DNA of 64,000 nt from Lachnospiraceae bacterium (lineage in GTDB: Bacteria > Bacillota > Clostridia > Lachnospirales > Lachnospiraceae), in assembly GCA_022781985.1 (NCBI GenBank), contig JALESH010000050.1:1-64000 (forward strand). The letters run 5' to 3'. A program made the translations under genes and the position numbers. Below are positions 45,601-53,304 of this stretch, one piece after another (position 1 is the stretch's first letter; each line of letters begins with the position of its first letter). Below the pieces are notes generated by a model that ran no database searches, was not told the origin of the DNA, and worked only from the letters and a program-made list of their open reading frames with translations.

Positions 45601-47651
45601 AGCATCCCTGCCTGGATCGGAAGAGAGACCCTTCTTCCGTCAATCCGAGCCTGATAGAACTGCTCCTGGGTAAAGCCCTCCCCTGTATTCCACCAGAAGA
45701 TTTCTGTAATATTGCCTGTATGGTCCTCTGTCAGCTCCAGCTTCAGCGTATAATCTGTATACCTGGGTGCCAGGGCTCCGGCACAGACCAGGAACAGCAG
45801 CCCCATAACCGCAAGCCTCCATCTGTTTCTGCCTATCCATGCATATATCCATCCTACTCCCGGTAAGGTGTCCCCCGTAACCAGGAAAAGGAGTATCAGG
45901 GCTGCCAATGACAGACCCAGGCAATATTCTGCAAAGACCTCCTCCAGAATCGTCCGTGAGAGACGCACTCCAAAAAAGACAGCGGGGTCATTTTCCAGGG
46001 GGGTTAAAAAATACCCACCCTCTGTGCAGTAGGCAGTCTCCACCCCCTCACACCTTATCATGTATGACTCCAGCTCATTTGCCGGAAAAGACCTGATCTG
46101 GCGGTGTCCCCTGTACAGGCCAAGGGCTGTGATCTCTGCAGCGGCATCCGAATTTACCGGATCCAGGCGCCACTCCCTATCCCATCCCAATGCCCCGTTC
46201 TGCAGCGGTATCACAACCTGGTTTCCAAAAATTACAGCTTGGCAGGACTGTTCATGGGTGAATTCCTCCCCCTCCTCCCACCAGTACAACTGGGCATAAT
46301 CCCCCGTTCTGTCCTCAGACAGCGCAATCTGCAGGGAATAATCCTCTGACCTGGGCAGGGTTATCACGCCCCAGGCCGTCGTCAGCAGCACAGCGAAAGC
46401 CAGCCTGCCCTTCTTCTGCAAAATATATTTCCATAAAAAGGCATAGGCACTCTTTAACCCGGGGAGCCTGTCTCCTATGGCCAGGATAAAAATCACAACA
46501 AAAACCATCCACAGTCTCATCAGGTAATGACAGGCAATATCCTTTCTCAGGCTTTGGGACAGGCCGGCGCCGAAGTACAGGACAGGATCATCTCCCGCCG
46601 GCTTGATATAATAAGCCTCCCCGGTGCTGCCAATGTTCTTCACGCCTGCACAGCTTATGATGTACTTCTCCAGCTCGTCCGGGGAAAATCTCCTGCTCCT
46701 CTCATGCTCCCTGTAGACATCAAAGGACACAATGCTCACATCCATATCGGCATCTATGATATCCAGACGCCATTCCGTATCCCGGCCCAGTATCCCCCTC
46801 TCCAATGGCATCAGGATCTGTCTCCCATAGATCGGAACCTGAAGGGACTGTTCCTGGGCAGAGGCCTCCCCCTGCTTCCACCAGAAGAGCTGGGCATGCT
46901 GCCCCGTCCTGTCCTCAGCCAGCCTGATCTGCAGGGAATAATCCTCTGAATGGGGCAGGGCCATGATGCCCCAGAGAGCCGTCAAAAGCACTGCAATGCC
47001 CAGCCTGCCCTTACTTTTCCATAGCAGGGCAGTTATCCGCCTTACTCCGGGCAGCCTGTCTGCTGTGATCAGCAGACAGAGAGCCAGAAAAACCAAGGCC
47101 AGCTCTTTTTGATAGCTTCGCTCCATGTGCCTGATAATATCCCGGGAAATACCTGTACCGAAAAAGATGGCGGGATCCTCCCCCACTGGCTTGATATAAT
47201 AAGCCCCGCCTGCGCTGCAGGCCGTTTCTATGCCTGCGCGTCCCACCTCATAGGAAGCCAGCGCATCCGCCGAAAAATTCTTACGGAAGCTGTCTCCCTT
47301 ATATAGGTCAAAGGACAGGATGCTCACCTCCAGATCCGCATCCACAATATCCAGCCTCCACTCCTTGTCGCGGCCCAGCATTTCCTCCCGGAGGGGGATG
47401 ATCACCTGCTTTCCGCAGATCGCTGCCTGAAAGGACTGCTCCTGAACTGCCTCCTTCCCTGCATCCCACCAGAAGATCTGTGTACTGCAGCCGGTTCTGT
47501 CCTCACCCAGCTCAATATGCAGGGAAAAGTCCGTGGCTTTGGGCTGCATGCCCAATGCACAGACCAAGAACAGGATCAGTATGATCCCTGCTCTGATACA
47601 TGCCTGCTTCCAATTTATCCTCTCTGATAGGCTCCTGATTTTCTGATTCAT
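42699..47651 (-). CDS. Giant YfhO-family protein with four tandem membrane-anchored extracytoplasmic modules
   Basis: A 1650-residue membrane protein. The start is MNQKIRSLSERIN: its ATG overlaps the upstream GT4 stop as ATGA; the track's first 98 residues are antisense-like read-through. Residues 15-805 consist of four units of about 196-200 residues, each with a helix, an extracytoplasmic domain (about 40-172, 236-368, 436-566, 632-764) with EDRTG, FWW, EWRLD and DDPxxxFG motifs, and a second helix ending ADRLPG or GDRLPG. The YfhO core follows (about 12 helices; RVFLYMGDSFYQTYAQLAHL, SLGNAEEPIILSLKNF), then a C-terminal beta domain (AYVDGEEQELIHAN). The core is a GT-C type side-chain transferase; the modules probably bind glycan. 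Confidence 0.88.
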   Translation of the reverse strand: MNQKIRSLSERINWKQACIRAGIILILFLVCALGMQPKATDFSLHIELGEDRTGCSTQIFWWDAGKEAVQEQSFQAAICGKQVIIPLREEMLGRDKEWRLDIVDADLEVSILSFDLYKGDSFRKNFSADALASYEVGRAGIETACSAGGAYYIKPVGEDPAIFFGTGISRDIIRHMERSYQKELALVFLALCLLITADRLPGVRRITALLWKSKGRLGIAVLLTALWGIMALPHSEDYSLQIRLAEDRTGQHAQLFWWKQGEASAQEQSLQVPIYGRQILMPLERGILGRDTEWRLDIIDADMDVSIVSFDVYREHERSRRFSPDELEKYIISCAGVKNIGSTGEAYYIKPAGDDPVLYFGAGLSQSLRKDIACHYLMRLWMVFVVIFILAIGDRLPGLKSAYAFLWKYILQKKGRLAFAVLLTTAWGVITLPRSEDYSLQIALSEDRTGDYAQLYWWEEGEEFTHEQSCQAVIFGNQVVIPLQNGALGWDREWRLDPVNSDAAAEITALGLYRGHRQIRSFPANELESYMIRCEGVETAYCTEGGYFLTPLENDPAVFFGVRLSRTILEEVFAEYCLGLSLAALILLFLVTGDTLPGVGWIYAWIGRNRWRLAVMGLLFLVCAGALAPRYTDYTLKLELTEDHTGNITEIFWWNTGEGFTQEQFYQARIDGRRVSLPIQAGMLGWNKEWRLDIIAADKEVEISSFELYQGQRWSRAFSADELAACVVGSEGVEAVCSTGETYYVDPSGDDPVLYFGIRLSRAITEHIVTDYFLKLAAVMVPVFLVVMADRLPLLRRLYGWVKERAEDDRIALLCYGILLAGMIFVLFQDFLPGDRVFLYMGDSFYQTYAQLAHLADRIGNGEWGWSYTFYESLGNAEEPIILSLKNFCALFGREHLAYAMGLAQMLKIFLAGMFFYCFLRRLGTGKLGSSLLGLGYSCNSYIVARGMWQSYPNEAVCLALWLWGFERFKKTKKWLPFFLANIFCYWNYHGYTAVLYTGVGLAYGVFRFCSGREEAAEPGETENPLKCILKLTGIVLAGAAVSLAAWLPSLTEMLGSSRVSTGAQVAGEWKNILNYTRLPGYRIMFYRLLCPDILGMFEDTYAGVTNWLEDPVFYCGLAAVALAPLGLCAMNKRKRRWYMLPLAGAVIYNAFGVVRNVANGFAGIGWKLSSLWVIVLLLLFAAALWQEKEGIGADRAGKILLGTNIVLLVLSVLFFKEGIQIFYLAIALVFCAFLSLLLFLLMREKDGEKKAYLSYLLVIAAAAEVAGSSYRIINNKAGLNTEVLEEKIYYNDATGELLAKVGEEGEFYRVDKQFTSVSYCDSLYQRYRGTASYIGGVGDNDHTQRLYSCLGLPVMDHIQKGTKQNAAVNALFNVKYVLTKNQKPNTYGLEYLSEKDGIVLYENKHALPFGYVYDEYMTEGEFLEYNYVDRRNIMLEQCVIREGETGLLPEGVKAGGSYETFAEQWQAYRTAVSLDEKEIAFAPLEEGEVAILRVRMSAQEDARAEAYYMQGNVLQGSTDVTLVKGENDHYMEFMMAGTDRVPILANTRKPYEIAEAQLYVIPQEVYYADFAVLTEERSEGSLKLTHFEEERIEGSANLQKDGIMVFTIPYDEDWSAYVDGEEQELIHANVGFMALGLEAGSHEILLKYR
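45237..47609 (-). repeat. Four tandem ~590-600 bp coding repeats inside the YfhO gene
   Basis: Each unit encodes helix, extracytoplasmic domain and second helix. Approximate units are 47609-47022, 47021-46422, 46421-45831 and 45830-45237. Units two and three remain similar at DNA level (for example CAGGGAATAATCCTCTGA occurs at both about 46334 and 46934, 600 bp apart), so at least one duplication is recent. Units one and four are more diverged. Confidence 0.85.
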
Positions 47652-48832
47652 GCTTTTATGACCCCTGCTATAACCTCTTTCCACTGATCCAGCACCGTTT
47701 CCCAGCGATAGTTCTCCTCCACATACCGGATGCCGGACTCCTTCATTTTTCTGTATTTCCCTTCGTCCCACATAGCTTCCAATGCCTCCCGGAAGCTCTT
47801 GTAATCCCTGTAGGAAAGGCCGCCGCCGCTGCGCCTGCAGTGCCCCTGCAACACGGGAGAGTCTCCGTTGACGATGATGGGCGTCCCCAGATACATGGCT
47901 TCCAGGGCTGCCATAGAAAGGCTTTCGTGCCGGGAGGGCAGGCACAGCGCCCTGGCTCCTGCGATGCCGCTGTTCTTATCCTCCTCGGACAGAAAGCCCA
48001 GATAACGGACATGTCCGCCCTCCGGCAGTGCCATCTCACTTTTGCCGATCAGCACCAGCGTAACCATGGGCTCTTCCCGGGAGCAGCTTTGACAATACCT
48101 CTCAAAATATTCTATCAGCTGCCCGCAGCCCTTGTCCACGTCTATTCTTCCCGCATAGATCAGATAGGATCCGGAAATGCCGTATTTTTTCTTAAAATCC
48201 AAGTTCTCCTCCCCGATCCGGGGAGCGATCCCCATAGCCGCTACCCGGTTGGGCACTGTGCTCACGGGAAACAGGGAGAAGACCAGCTCCCTTTCCTCCT
48301 CTGTCAGGAATACATAGGCTGCCGGGCTTCCGAACACATCTTCCATCAACTTAAAATGGATATATGGCTCTTCATGGGCTGTGGGCACAAAAACTGACTT
48401 TTCTCCCACCAGTCCTAGGCCGAAAACAGCCGGGTAGTACAGATAGGTCACAAAGATAAACACATCATAGCTTTCCCTGTTCTCTTCTATAAAGTCCAGC
48501 AGCTCCGGTGCATAAGGTCCCTGGGCTTTGATCCATATCCGGTTCAGCCATCGGTAATTCATCCCCAGGGCAGTGATCAGCCTGCCCGTTATCCTTAAAA
48601 GCAGCCTCTGCCTCCTTCGCTTCACCGGAAAACGTCTCACCCTTACGCCGTCCACCCATTCCTCCCTCTCTTTATAATGGTTCTCCCAGGTGGCATAGGA
48701 AAGGGCCTGGGTGGTCAGCACCTCCACCTCATACTCCTCCCGCATATGCTCTGCAAGCTGCATGGTATAGGATTCTGAGCCTCCATTGACCTCCCGTCCA
48801 TACCGCTGATTGACGATCGCTATCCTTTTCAA
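47648..48832 (-). CDS. GT4-type glycosyltransferase
   Basis: A 394-residue GT-B enzyme: MKRIAIVNQRYGREVNGGSES is the WcaI-like acceptor loop, LIYAGRIDVDKGCGQLIEYF (about 215) the donor domain and ESLSMAALEAMYLGTPIIVNG (about 310) the EX7E segment. Its ATG overlaps the upstream gene by 4 bp (ATGA), and its stop overlaps the giant YfhO gene in the same way. Expected to act in the cytoplasm on a lipid-linked acceptor. Confidence 0.91.
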   Translation of the reverse strand: MKRIAIVNQRYGREVNGGSESYTMQLAEHMREEYEVEVLTTQALSYATWENHYKEREEWVDGVRVRRFPVKRRRQRLLLRITGRLITALGMNYRWLNRIWIKAQGPYAPELLDFIEENRESYDVFIFVTYLYYPAVFGLGLVGEKSVFVPTAHEEPYIHFKLMEDVFGSPAAYVFLTEEERELVFSLFPVSTVPNRVAAMGIAPRIGEENLDFKKKYGISGSYLIYAGRIDVDKGCGQLIEYFERYCQSCSREEPMVTLVLIGKSEMALPEGGHVRYLGFLSEEDKNSGIAGARALCLPSRHESLSMAALEAMYLGTPIIVNGDSPVLQGHCRRSGGGLSYRDYKSFREALEAMWDEGKYRKMKESGIRYVEENYRWETVLDQWKEVIAGVIKA

Positions 48833-50061
48833 ATCCTGTCCATCCTTTCGTCCAGAGCCGCCTTCGCTCTCTCAAAGCTCAGATACTCCTGCACCTTCTT
48901 TCTTCCCTCAGCCGCCATTCCTTCATAAAAATCCGGCTCCTCCCGGAGTCTCCTGATCAGCCCGGCCGCCTGCTCCGTATCCGCATCTGCCCAGCGGCTG
49001 CCCTTCTGATAAGGACCGATCCTTTTCTCCAGAGTAATGAGGCTGTAATCCACCAGGCAGGCACAGGTCTGATCCATAAATTCCGTGGTGGCGGACCAGT
49101 TGGTGCAGACAATGGGGGTTCCCATGGCCATTGCCTCTGCCATGGGCAGCCCAAAGCCCTCGGAACGGTGCAGGGAAACCAGCACGTTTACCCCGGCTAT
49201 CAGGGACTCCACCTCAGACCGGGAAAGATTGTCCGTGATAAAATATACATTATGATAAGCCTCCAGCTCCTTCCCCAGCAGCTGCAGCTCCCGGCTTTCC
49301 CCGGCATGACTCACCTTGACCACCAGTCCCACATCAGCTCTTTCCCGGGGAAATGCCTTCTTATATGCCTCCAGCGCCCCTCGGGGATTCTTTCTCTCAC
49401 TGATGCTCTTAAAGTCATACATGACCAGATAGAGGAATTTCTCCTCCGGCAGGCCAAAGTGCTGCCTTCCATACCTGATATCCTCCCCCATGTCCCGGAG
49501 AATATAGGGGATGACAGCCACAGGCTTGTCCGTCACAGCCCTGATGCTTCTGCAGATAAATTCAGAGGGTGCCCAGATCTCATCCACCGTGTCTATACAG
49601 GGTATCCATTCCCGGGGGAAATCCTCCAGCTCCCAGAGCCAGTAAGCGATCTGGTATCTGCCGTCCAGCAGCTCCACCGGCAGTCTGTTGTAGCTTTCTG
49701 CCCAGATGCTGGGGTTGATATGCAGCAGATTGATACCGTAGCGGGCCTCTGCACTGAGCCTGTGCTCCCACTGGGTATCGCTGTGCTCCAGTCCGCCGGG
49801 GGAGTCTGCCTGAATAATACAGAAGGGAATCCCTGCCCTCTCCAAAAGCCCCGCCAGTATCCTCATGCTCTGGCCCAATCCGGTTTCCGCCCTGATGTCT
49901 CCTATCAGATTGATGCCGAAGGGATGACTCTCCCTGCTGTAGGGGCGCAGGCCCGCCGCCTTCCGCCCCATGATTTGATTGTTCCTATGCTCCAACAGGG
50001 ACTTCATCCGCACGATCACATCGTCGGACACCACCCTCTTAATCACTGTTTTGATTCCCAT
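48829..50061 (-). CDS. GT4-type glycosyltransferase
   Basis: I place the start at MGIKTVIKRVVSDD (50061), since GGAAGAG precedes it and the track's first 42 residues lie over the previous gene. The 410-residue protein has an N-terminal helical segment and then PFGINLIGDIRAETGLGQSM (about 50), as in transferases fused to GT2 domains in rhamnan loci. Donor-domain motifs are LVMYDFKSISERKNPRGALEA and EGFGLPMAEAMAMGTPIVCTN (EX7E). It resembles the GT-B half of the 39319 fusion in motif style, so it may be a freestanding version of that type. It overlaps both neighbours. Confidence 0.88.
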   Translation of the reverse strand: MGIKTVIKRVVSDDVIVRMKSLLEHRNNQIMGRKAAGLRPYSRESHPFGINLIGDIRAETGLGQSMRILAGLLERAGIPFCIIQADSPGGLEHSDTQWEHRLSAEARYGINLLHINPSIWAESYNRLPVELLDGRYQIAYWLWELEDFPREWIPCIDTVDEIWAPSEFICRSIRAVTDKPVAVIPYILRDMGEDIRYGRQHFGLPEEKFLYLVMYDFKSISERKNPRGALEAYKKAFPRERADVGLVVKVSHAGESRELQLLGKELEAYHNVYFITDNLSRSEVESLIAGVNVLVSLHRSEGFGLPMAEAMAMGTPIVCTNWSATTEFMDQTCACLVDYSLITLEKRIGPYQKGSRWADADTEQAAGLIRRLREEPDFYEGMAAEGRKKVQEYLSFERAKAALDERMDRI

Positions 50062-51254
50062 GCTCTCTTCCTGTCCGTCTGCTCCCTTTCCATAAGTCCC
50101 AGCCCTGCCGCAATCCTGGCTGCGGATCTTTTCCATTGAAACAGCTTCATTCTTTTCTTTATTTCCTCCGGGGCAACATCTCCGCACTCCTGCCGGATCC
50201 CCTGCCGGATCCTGTTCTTTAGCTCCTCCTTGTCTCCCAGGTGGAAATAGGAGGCTGCCTTTCCCAGTACCTCCTGCAGTGAGGCTGCATCCGAGGAAAT
50301 GGTGATAGTACCCACCGCCATAGCCTCCAGGGGCGGCATGCCGAAGCCCTCATAGACCGATGGAAATATAAAGCAATCTGCCATATGATATACATAAGGC
50401 AAATCCTTATCTTCAATAAATCCTGTGACAATGATTTTACTCCGGAACTCCTGTTCTATGCGTTTCAGAAATGCATCCATTTTCCAGCCCTTCCTCCCGG
50501 CCAGCACCAGCGGGATACGGACACTGCCTTCCTCTAAAAGCTCCACATAGGACTCCACCAGAAAGGGCAGGTTTTTCCTGGGCTCCAGGGTTGCTAGGCA
50601 CAGCAGATACTGCTCCGGCAGATGATACCTGCGCCGCACATCCAGGGAACGCTGCCTGACTGCCTCCGCTCTTTCGGCCGCGTCCCTGTCACCTGCCTTA
50701 GGCTGGGATTTCACATAATCTGTAAATACGTCAGAAATCCCACAGTAGGCCAGGATGATCTTCCTTCTGTCATAGCCGAACTGCTCTGCGATTCTGTCTC
50801 TTGTGAATTGGGAAATGGTGATGATTCCCCTGCTGACCAGCAGGGCATTTCTGATAGAAAGCTTAAAGTACCACTCCATCCGCTTTTTCATCGTCTGGGG
50901 GCAGTCCCAGCTTGTGAGATCATGGATCACATTGTATATGCCCCTTTTCCAAAAGAGGAGCGGACTCTGAAAAGCCAGGAAAAGATAGATGTCTGCCCGG
51001 ATCCCATATAGGAAAAAGGGCAGGATCACCTGTGCAAACAGCAGCTTGTTCTGTCCCGGGAGGATCCTGCAGACTACATTTTTCCTGTTCTCGTATTTCT
51101 TCATCTCGGGATGGATGCCCCGTTTAAAAAGCAGGATATAGGTATGCTCCTGCTTTTTATCCAGGGCGATCAGCTCCTTCGTAATATTCATGGCATAGCG
51201 TTCGATTCCAGAAAAATTATCCGCCAATGAGGTAAGATCTATCGCTATTTTCAT
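50043..51254 (-). CDS. GT4-type glycosyltransferase
   Basis: A 403-residue GT-B enzyme with MKIAIDLTSLADNFSGIERY (the SGIxRY loop of mannosyl/rhamnosyl-type transferases), LCLATLEPRKNLPFLVESY (about 225), FIEDKDLPYVYHMADCF and EGFGMPPLEAMAVG (EX7E). Typical of chain-forming enzymes in D-rhamnan or mannan loci. It follows the SLH transglutaminase gene by 15 bp and overlaps the next GT4 by 19 bp. Confidence 0.92.
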   Translation of the reverse strand: MKIAIDLTSLADNFSGIERYAMNITKELIALDKKQEHTYILLFKRGIHPEMKKYENRKNVVCRILPGQNKLLFAQVILPFFLYGIRADIYLFLAFQSPLLFWKRGIYNVIHDLTSWDCPQTMKKRMEWYFKLSIRNALLVSRGIITISQFTRDRIAEQFGYDRRKIILAYCGISDVFTDYVKSQPKAGDRDAAERAEAVRQRSLDVRRRYHLPEQYLLCLATLEPRKNLPFLVESYVELLEEGSVRIPLVLAGRKGWKMDAFLKRIEQEFRSKIIVTGFIEDKDLPYVYHMADCFIFPSVYEGFGMPPLEAMAVGTITISSDAASLQEVLGKAASYFHLGDKEELKNRIRQGIRQECGDVAPEEIKKRMKLFQWKRSAARIAAGLGLMEREQTDRKRAWESKQ

Positions 51255-51269
51255 ATCCCTGCTTTTCCT

Positions 51270-53285
51270 TTAATTCCCATACTGCATCATGAACATCATA
51301 AGCATCTTGGCACATTCCGCCCTGGTTGCCTGCCCCTTGGGATCCAGCCTGTAGCTCCCGTCCCCGTTGGGCTTTCCGGAGATCATGCCGGCAGATACCG
51401 CCCACTGCATATAGCCCACGGCCCAGCCGTTTACGGAGGAAGCATCCGTAAAGCTGTCCAGCCCTTCCTTACCGCTCACGTTATAGCCCTGTTTGCTGCC
51501 AAACTCATAGAGCATCTTGGCGATCTGTTCCCTGGTGATGTTGTTGTCCACACCAAAGCTGCCGTCACCCATACCTGTTGCTATTTTCCGGCTGTTTGCC
51601 CAAAGGATTGCCTCCGTATAATATTTTCCTTCTGCCACATCACGGAACACAGCAGAAAATGCTGTCTTGGGCTTTCCCGCCATACGATAGAGCACCGTAG
51701 CAAACATAGCCCTAGTGAGCTGGGCATCCGGTTCGAACCGGTCTGTACCGGAGATACCGTTCATGATGCTGTGCTCATACACATACTGCACTGCGTCGTA
51801 TTTCCAGTTGCCCGGATTGTAAGCTACATCCGAAAAGGTATTGCGGGTTGACAAAAGGGGAAGATACAGCCTCTCTATCCTGGAGGCCGGCACATAGCCG
51901 ATACTGTAAAACTGTACCTTATTGTCTCCGTCGATCATAATGAGCAGGGGGTAATAGAGGCTGCTTCCCGCTTCCACCAGCCTTGCATACTGCCACATGG
52001 CACTCAATGCCGTCTGGCTCAGATCATAGCCGAATCGGATATTGCCCTGAGGACAATAGCTGTTCCTGAACGCCTCCACCTCAGCCCGGCTATGCCGCTC
52101 CGTTTCCACAGCAAGGATATCCACCGCCCCGCTGGCTGCCCAGCTGCTTGCGGCAATATCCTGCAGCGTCCGCTGGGAATTACCGCAGATGGTATTAAAG
52201 AAAATCAGCAGCTTGGGCCTGCCTGTTCCGGTGGAGGAAAGCTGCTCCCCGTTTATCCCCATAAAGCTGAAATCATAGTTATCTCTGTTCAGCCCCTCTT
52301 CCCCGGTCTCTCCATAGGAAATCTCCGCCATGGGATATGCCTTGTGAAACGCAGCCGTATCATATGCCCCATCCCTAGTGTGATCCGCAAAATCCATCTC
52401 CGACTTGAGGAAATAATCATACCGCAGGCTGCCCCCAATGGGATCGTCCCAGGTAACATCCACATTATACCACTGGCCATCCAGCTTTACGATATTCCAG
52501 GCATGGGCTTCTCCTCCGCCATAGCCTGTAATATATCTGGTCTCTATTCCCGCCTCCTTGCACAGCCTCTGGAACAGGCCGGCATAGCCCTGGCATACTG
52601 CAGTGCCCCGCAGCAGGGCCGAATAGGCACTGTGGCAAAGATAGGTTCCATCATTCACATAGGAGGTATTGCTGACAATATAATCATGGATCAGTTTGAT
52701 CCGGTCATAGTCTCCCTTTCCCGACAGGCCCAGATCGGCTATCACCTCTGCCACTCTCCGGGTAACCTGAGCTTCCTGCTCGCCATTGGCTGCGTATGTG
52801 AATTGCAGTGCATAGTTAACAGAGCCGCCGCCGAAGCTGACGCTGTATCTATAGCCTATGAAATTTGCTCTGATGTAGTCTCCCTCGTCTGCAGGAACAG
52901 CACTTCCCTCGGCCATCGCGTCCTCCAGGATCTGGGTAAACAGACTCTGGGAGAACTGATTCGTATAGGTAAGCGTCAGTGAACAGGCAGTGGTTCTGGC
53001 TTTTAACATATTCCGCAGCTGGGCTGCCGCCTGCTCATGGGAAGCAGCAACGATCCCCCCCTCGCGGAAGGCCGGAACAGAGCTGTCCTCTTCCTTCTCC
53101 AGAAGCTCCCGGATGTCCTCCGGGGTATATATGTCTTTGTACGCCGGCCCGACCCCATAGCCCTCAGCCTGCGTAACAGCCTCTTCTTCCTTCTGCGCCG
53201 GCAGGCCCTCTGCCGCCTTTACCGGAATCCCGGCAGCACACAGCAGGACTGCCGCCATCAGCAACCATACCAGTTTGTTTCTCAT
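51270..53285 (-). CDS. SLH-anchored transglutaminase-like protein with redoxin-like domain
   Basis: A 671-residue exported protein, start MRNKLVWLLMAAV (AAAGGAG 10 bases upstream; the track's GTG is too close to it). A signal peptide ends near residue 25. A transglutaminase-like core (about 180-290) has the triad Cys231 (AVCQGYAG), His261 (EAHAWNIV) and Asp276 (YNVDVTWDD). A thioredoxin/TlpA-like fold (about 335-480) follows, with LLIFFNTICGNSQRTLQD: the active site is CGNS instead of CxxC. Three SLH repeats close the protein. It could process or cross-link cell-wall peptides or proteins. It lies inside the glycosyltransferase operon between the Wzy-like gene and a GT4. Confidence 0.88.
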   Translation of the reverse strand: MRNKLVWLLMAAVLLCAAGIPVKAAEGLPAQKEEEAVTQAEGYGVGPAYKDIYTPEDIRELLEKEEDSSVPAFREGGIVAASHEQAAAQLRNMLKARTTACSLTLTYTNQFSQSLFTQILEDAMAEGSAVPADEGDYIRANFIGYRYSVSFGGGSVNYALQFTYAANGEQEAQVTRRVAEVIADLGLSGKGDYDRIKLIHDYIVSNTSYVNDGTYLCHSAYSALLRGTAVCQGYAGLFQRLCKEAGIETRYITGYGGGEAHAWNIVKLDGQWYNVDVTWDDPIGGSLRYDYFLKSEMDFADHTRDGAYDTAAFHKAYPMAEISYGETGEEGLNRDNYDFSFMGINGEQLSSTGTGRPKLLIFFNTICGNSQRTLQDIAASSWAASGAVDILAVETERHSRAEVEAFRNSYCPQGNIRFGYDLSQTALSAMWQYARLVEAGSSLYYPLLIMIDGDNKVQFYSIGYVPASRIERLYLPLLSTRNTFSDVAYNPGNWKYDAVQYVYEHSIMNGISGTDRFEPDAQLTRAMFATVLYRMAGKPKTAFSAVFRDVAEGKYYTEAILWANSRKIATGMGDGSFGVDNNITREQIAKMLYEFGSKQGYNVSGKEGLDSFTDASSVNGWAVGYMQWAVSAGMISGKPNGDGSYRLDPKGQATRAECAKMLMMFMMQYGN

Positions 53286-53304
53286 CTCACCCACACTCCT
53301 TTAC

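Noticed and set aside
47652-47945. Extra 98 N-terminal residues of the giant YfhO ORF
   Set aside because: They overlap the preceding GT4 gene, look like an out-of-frame reading, and a helix-leading ATG occurs at the ATGA overlap.
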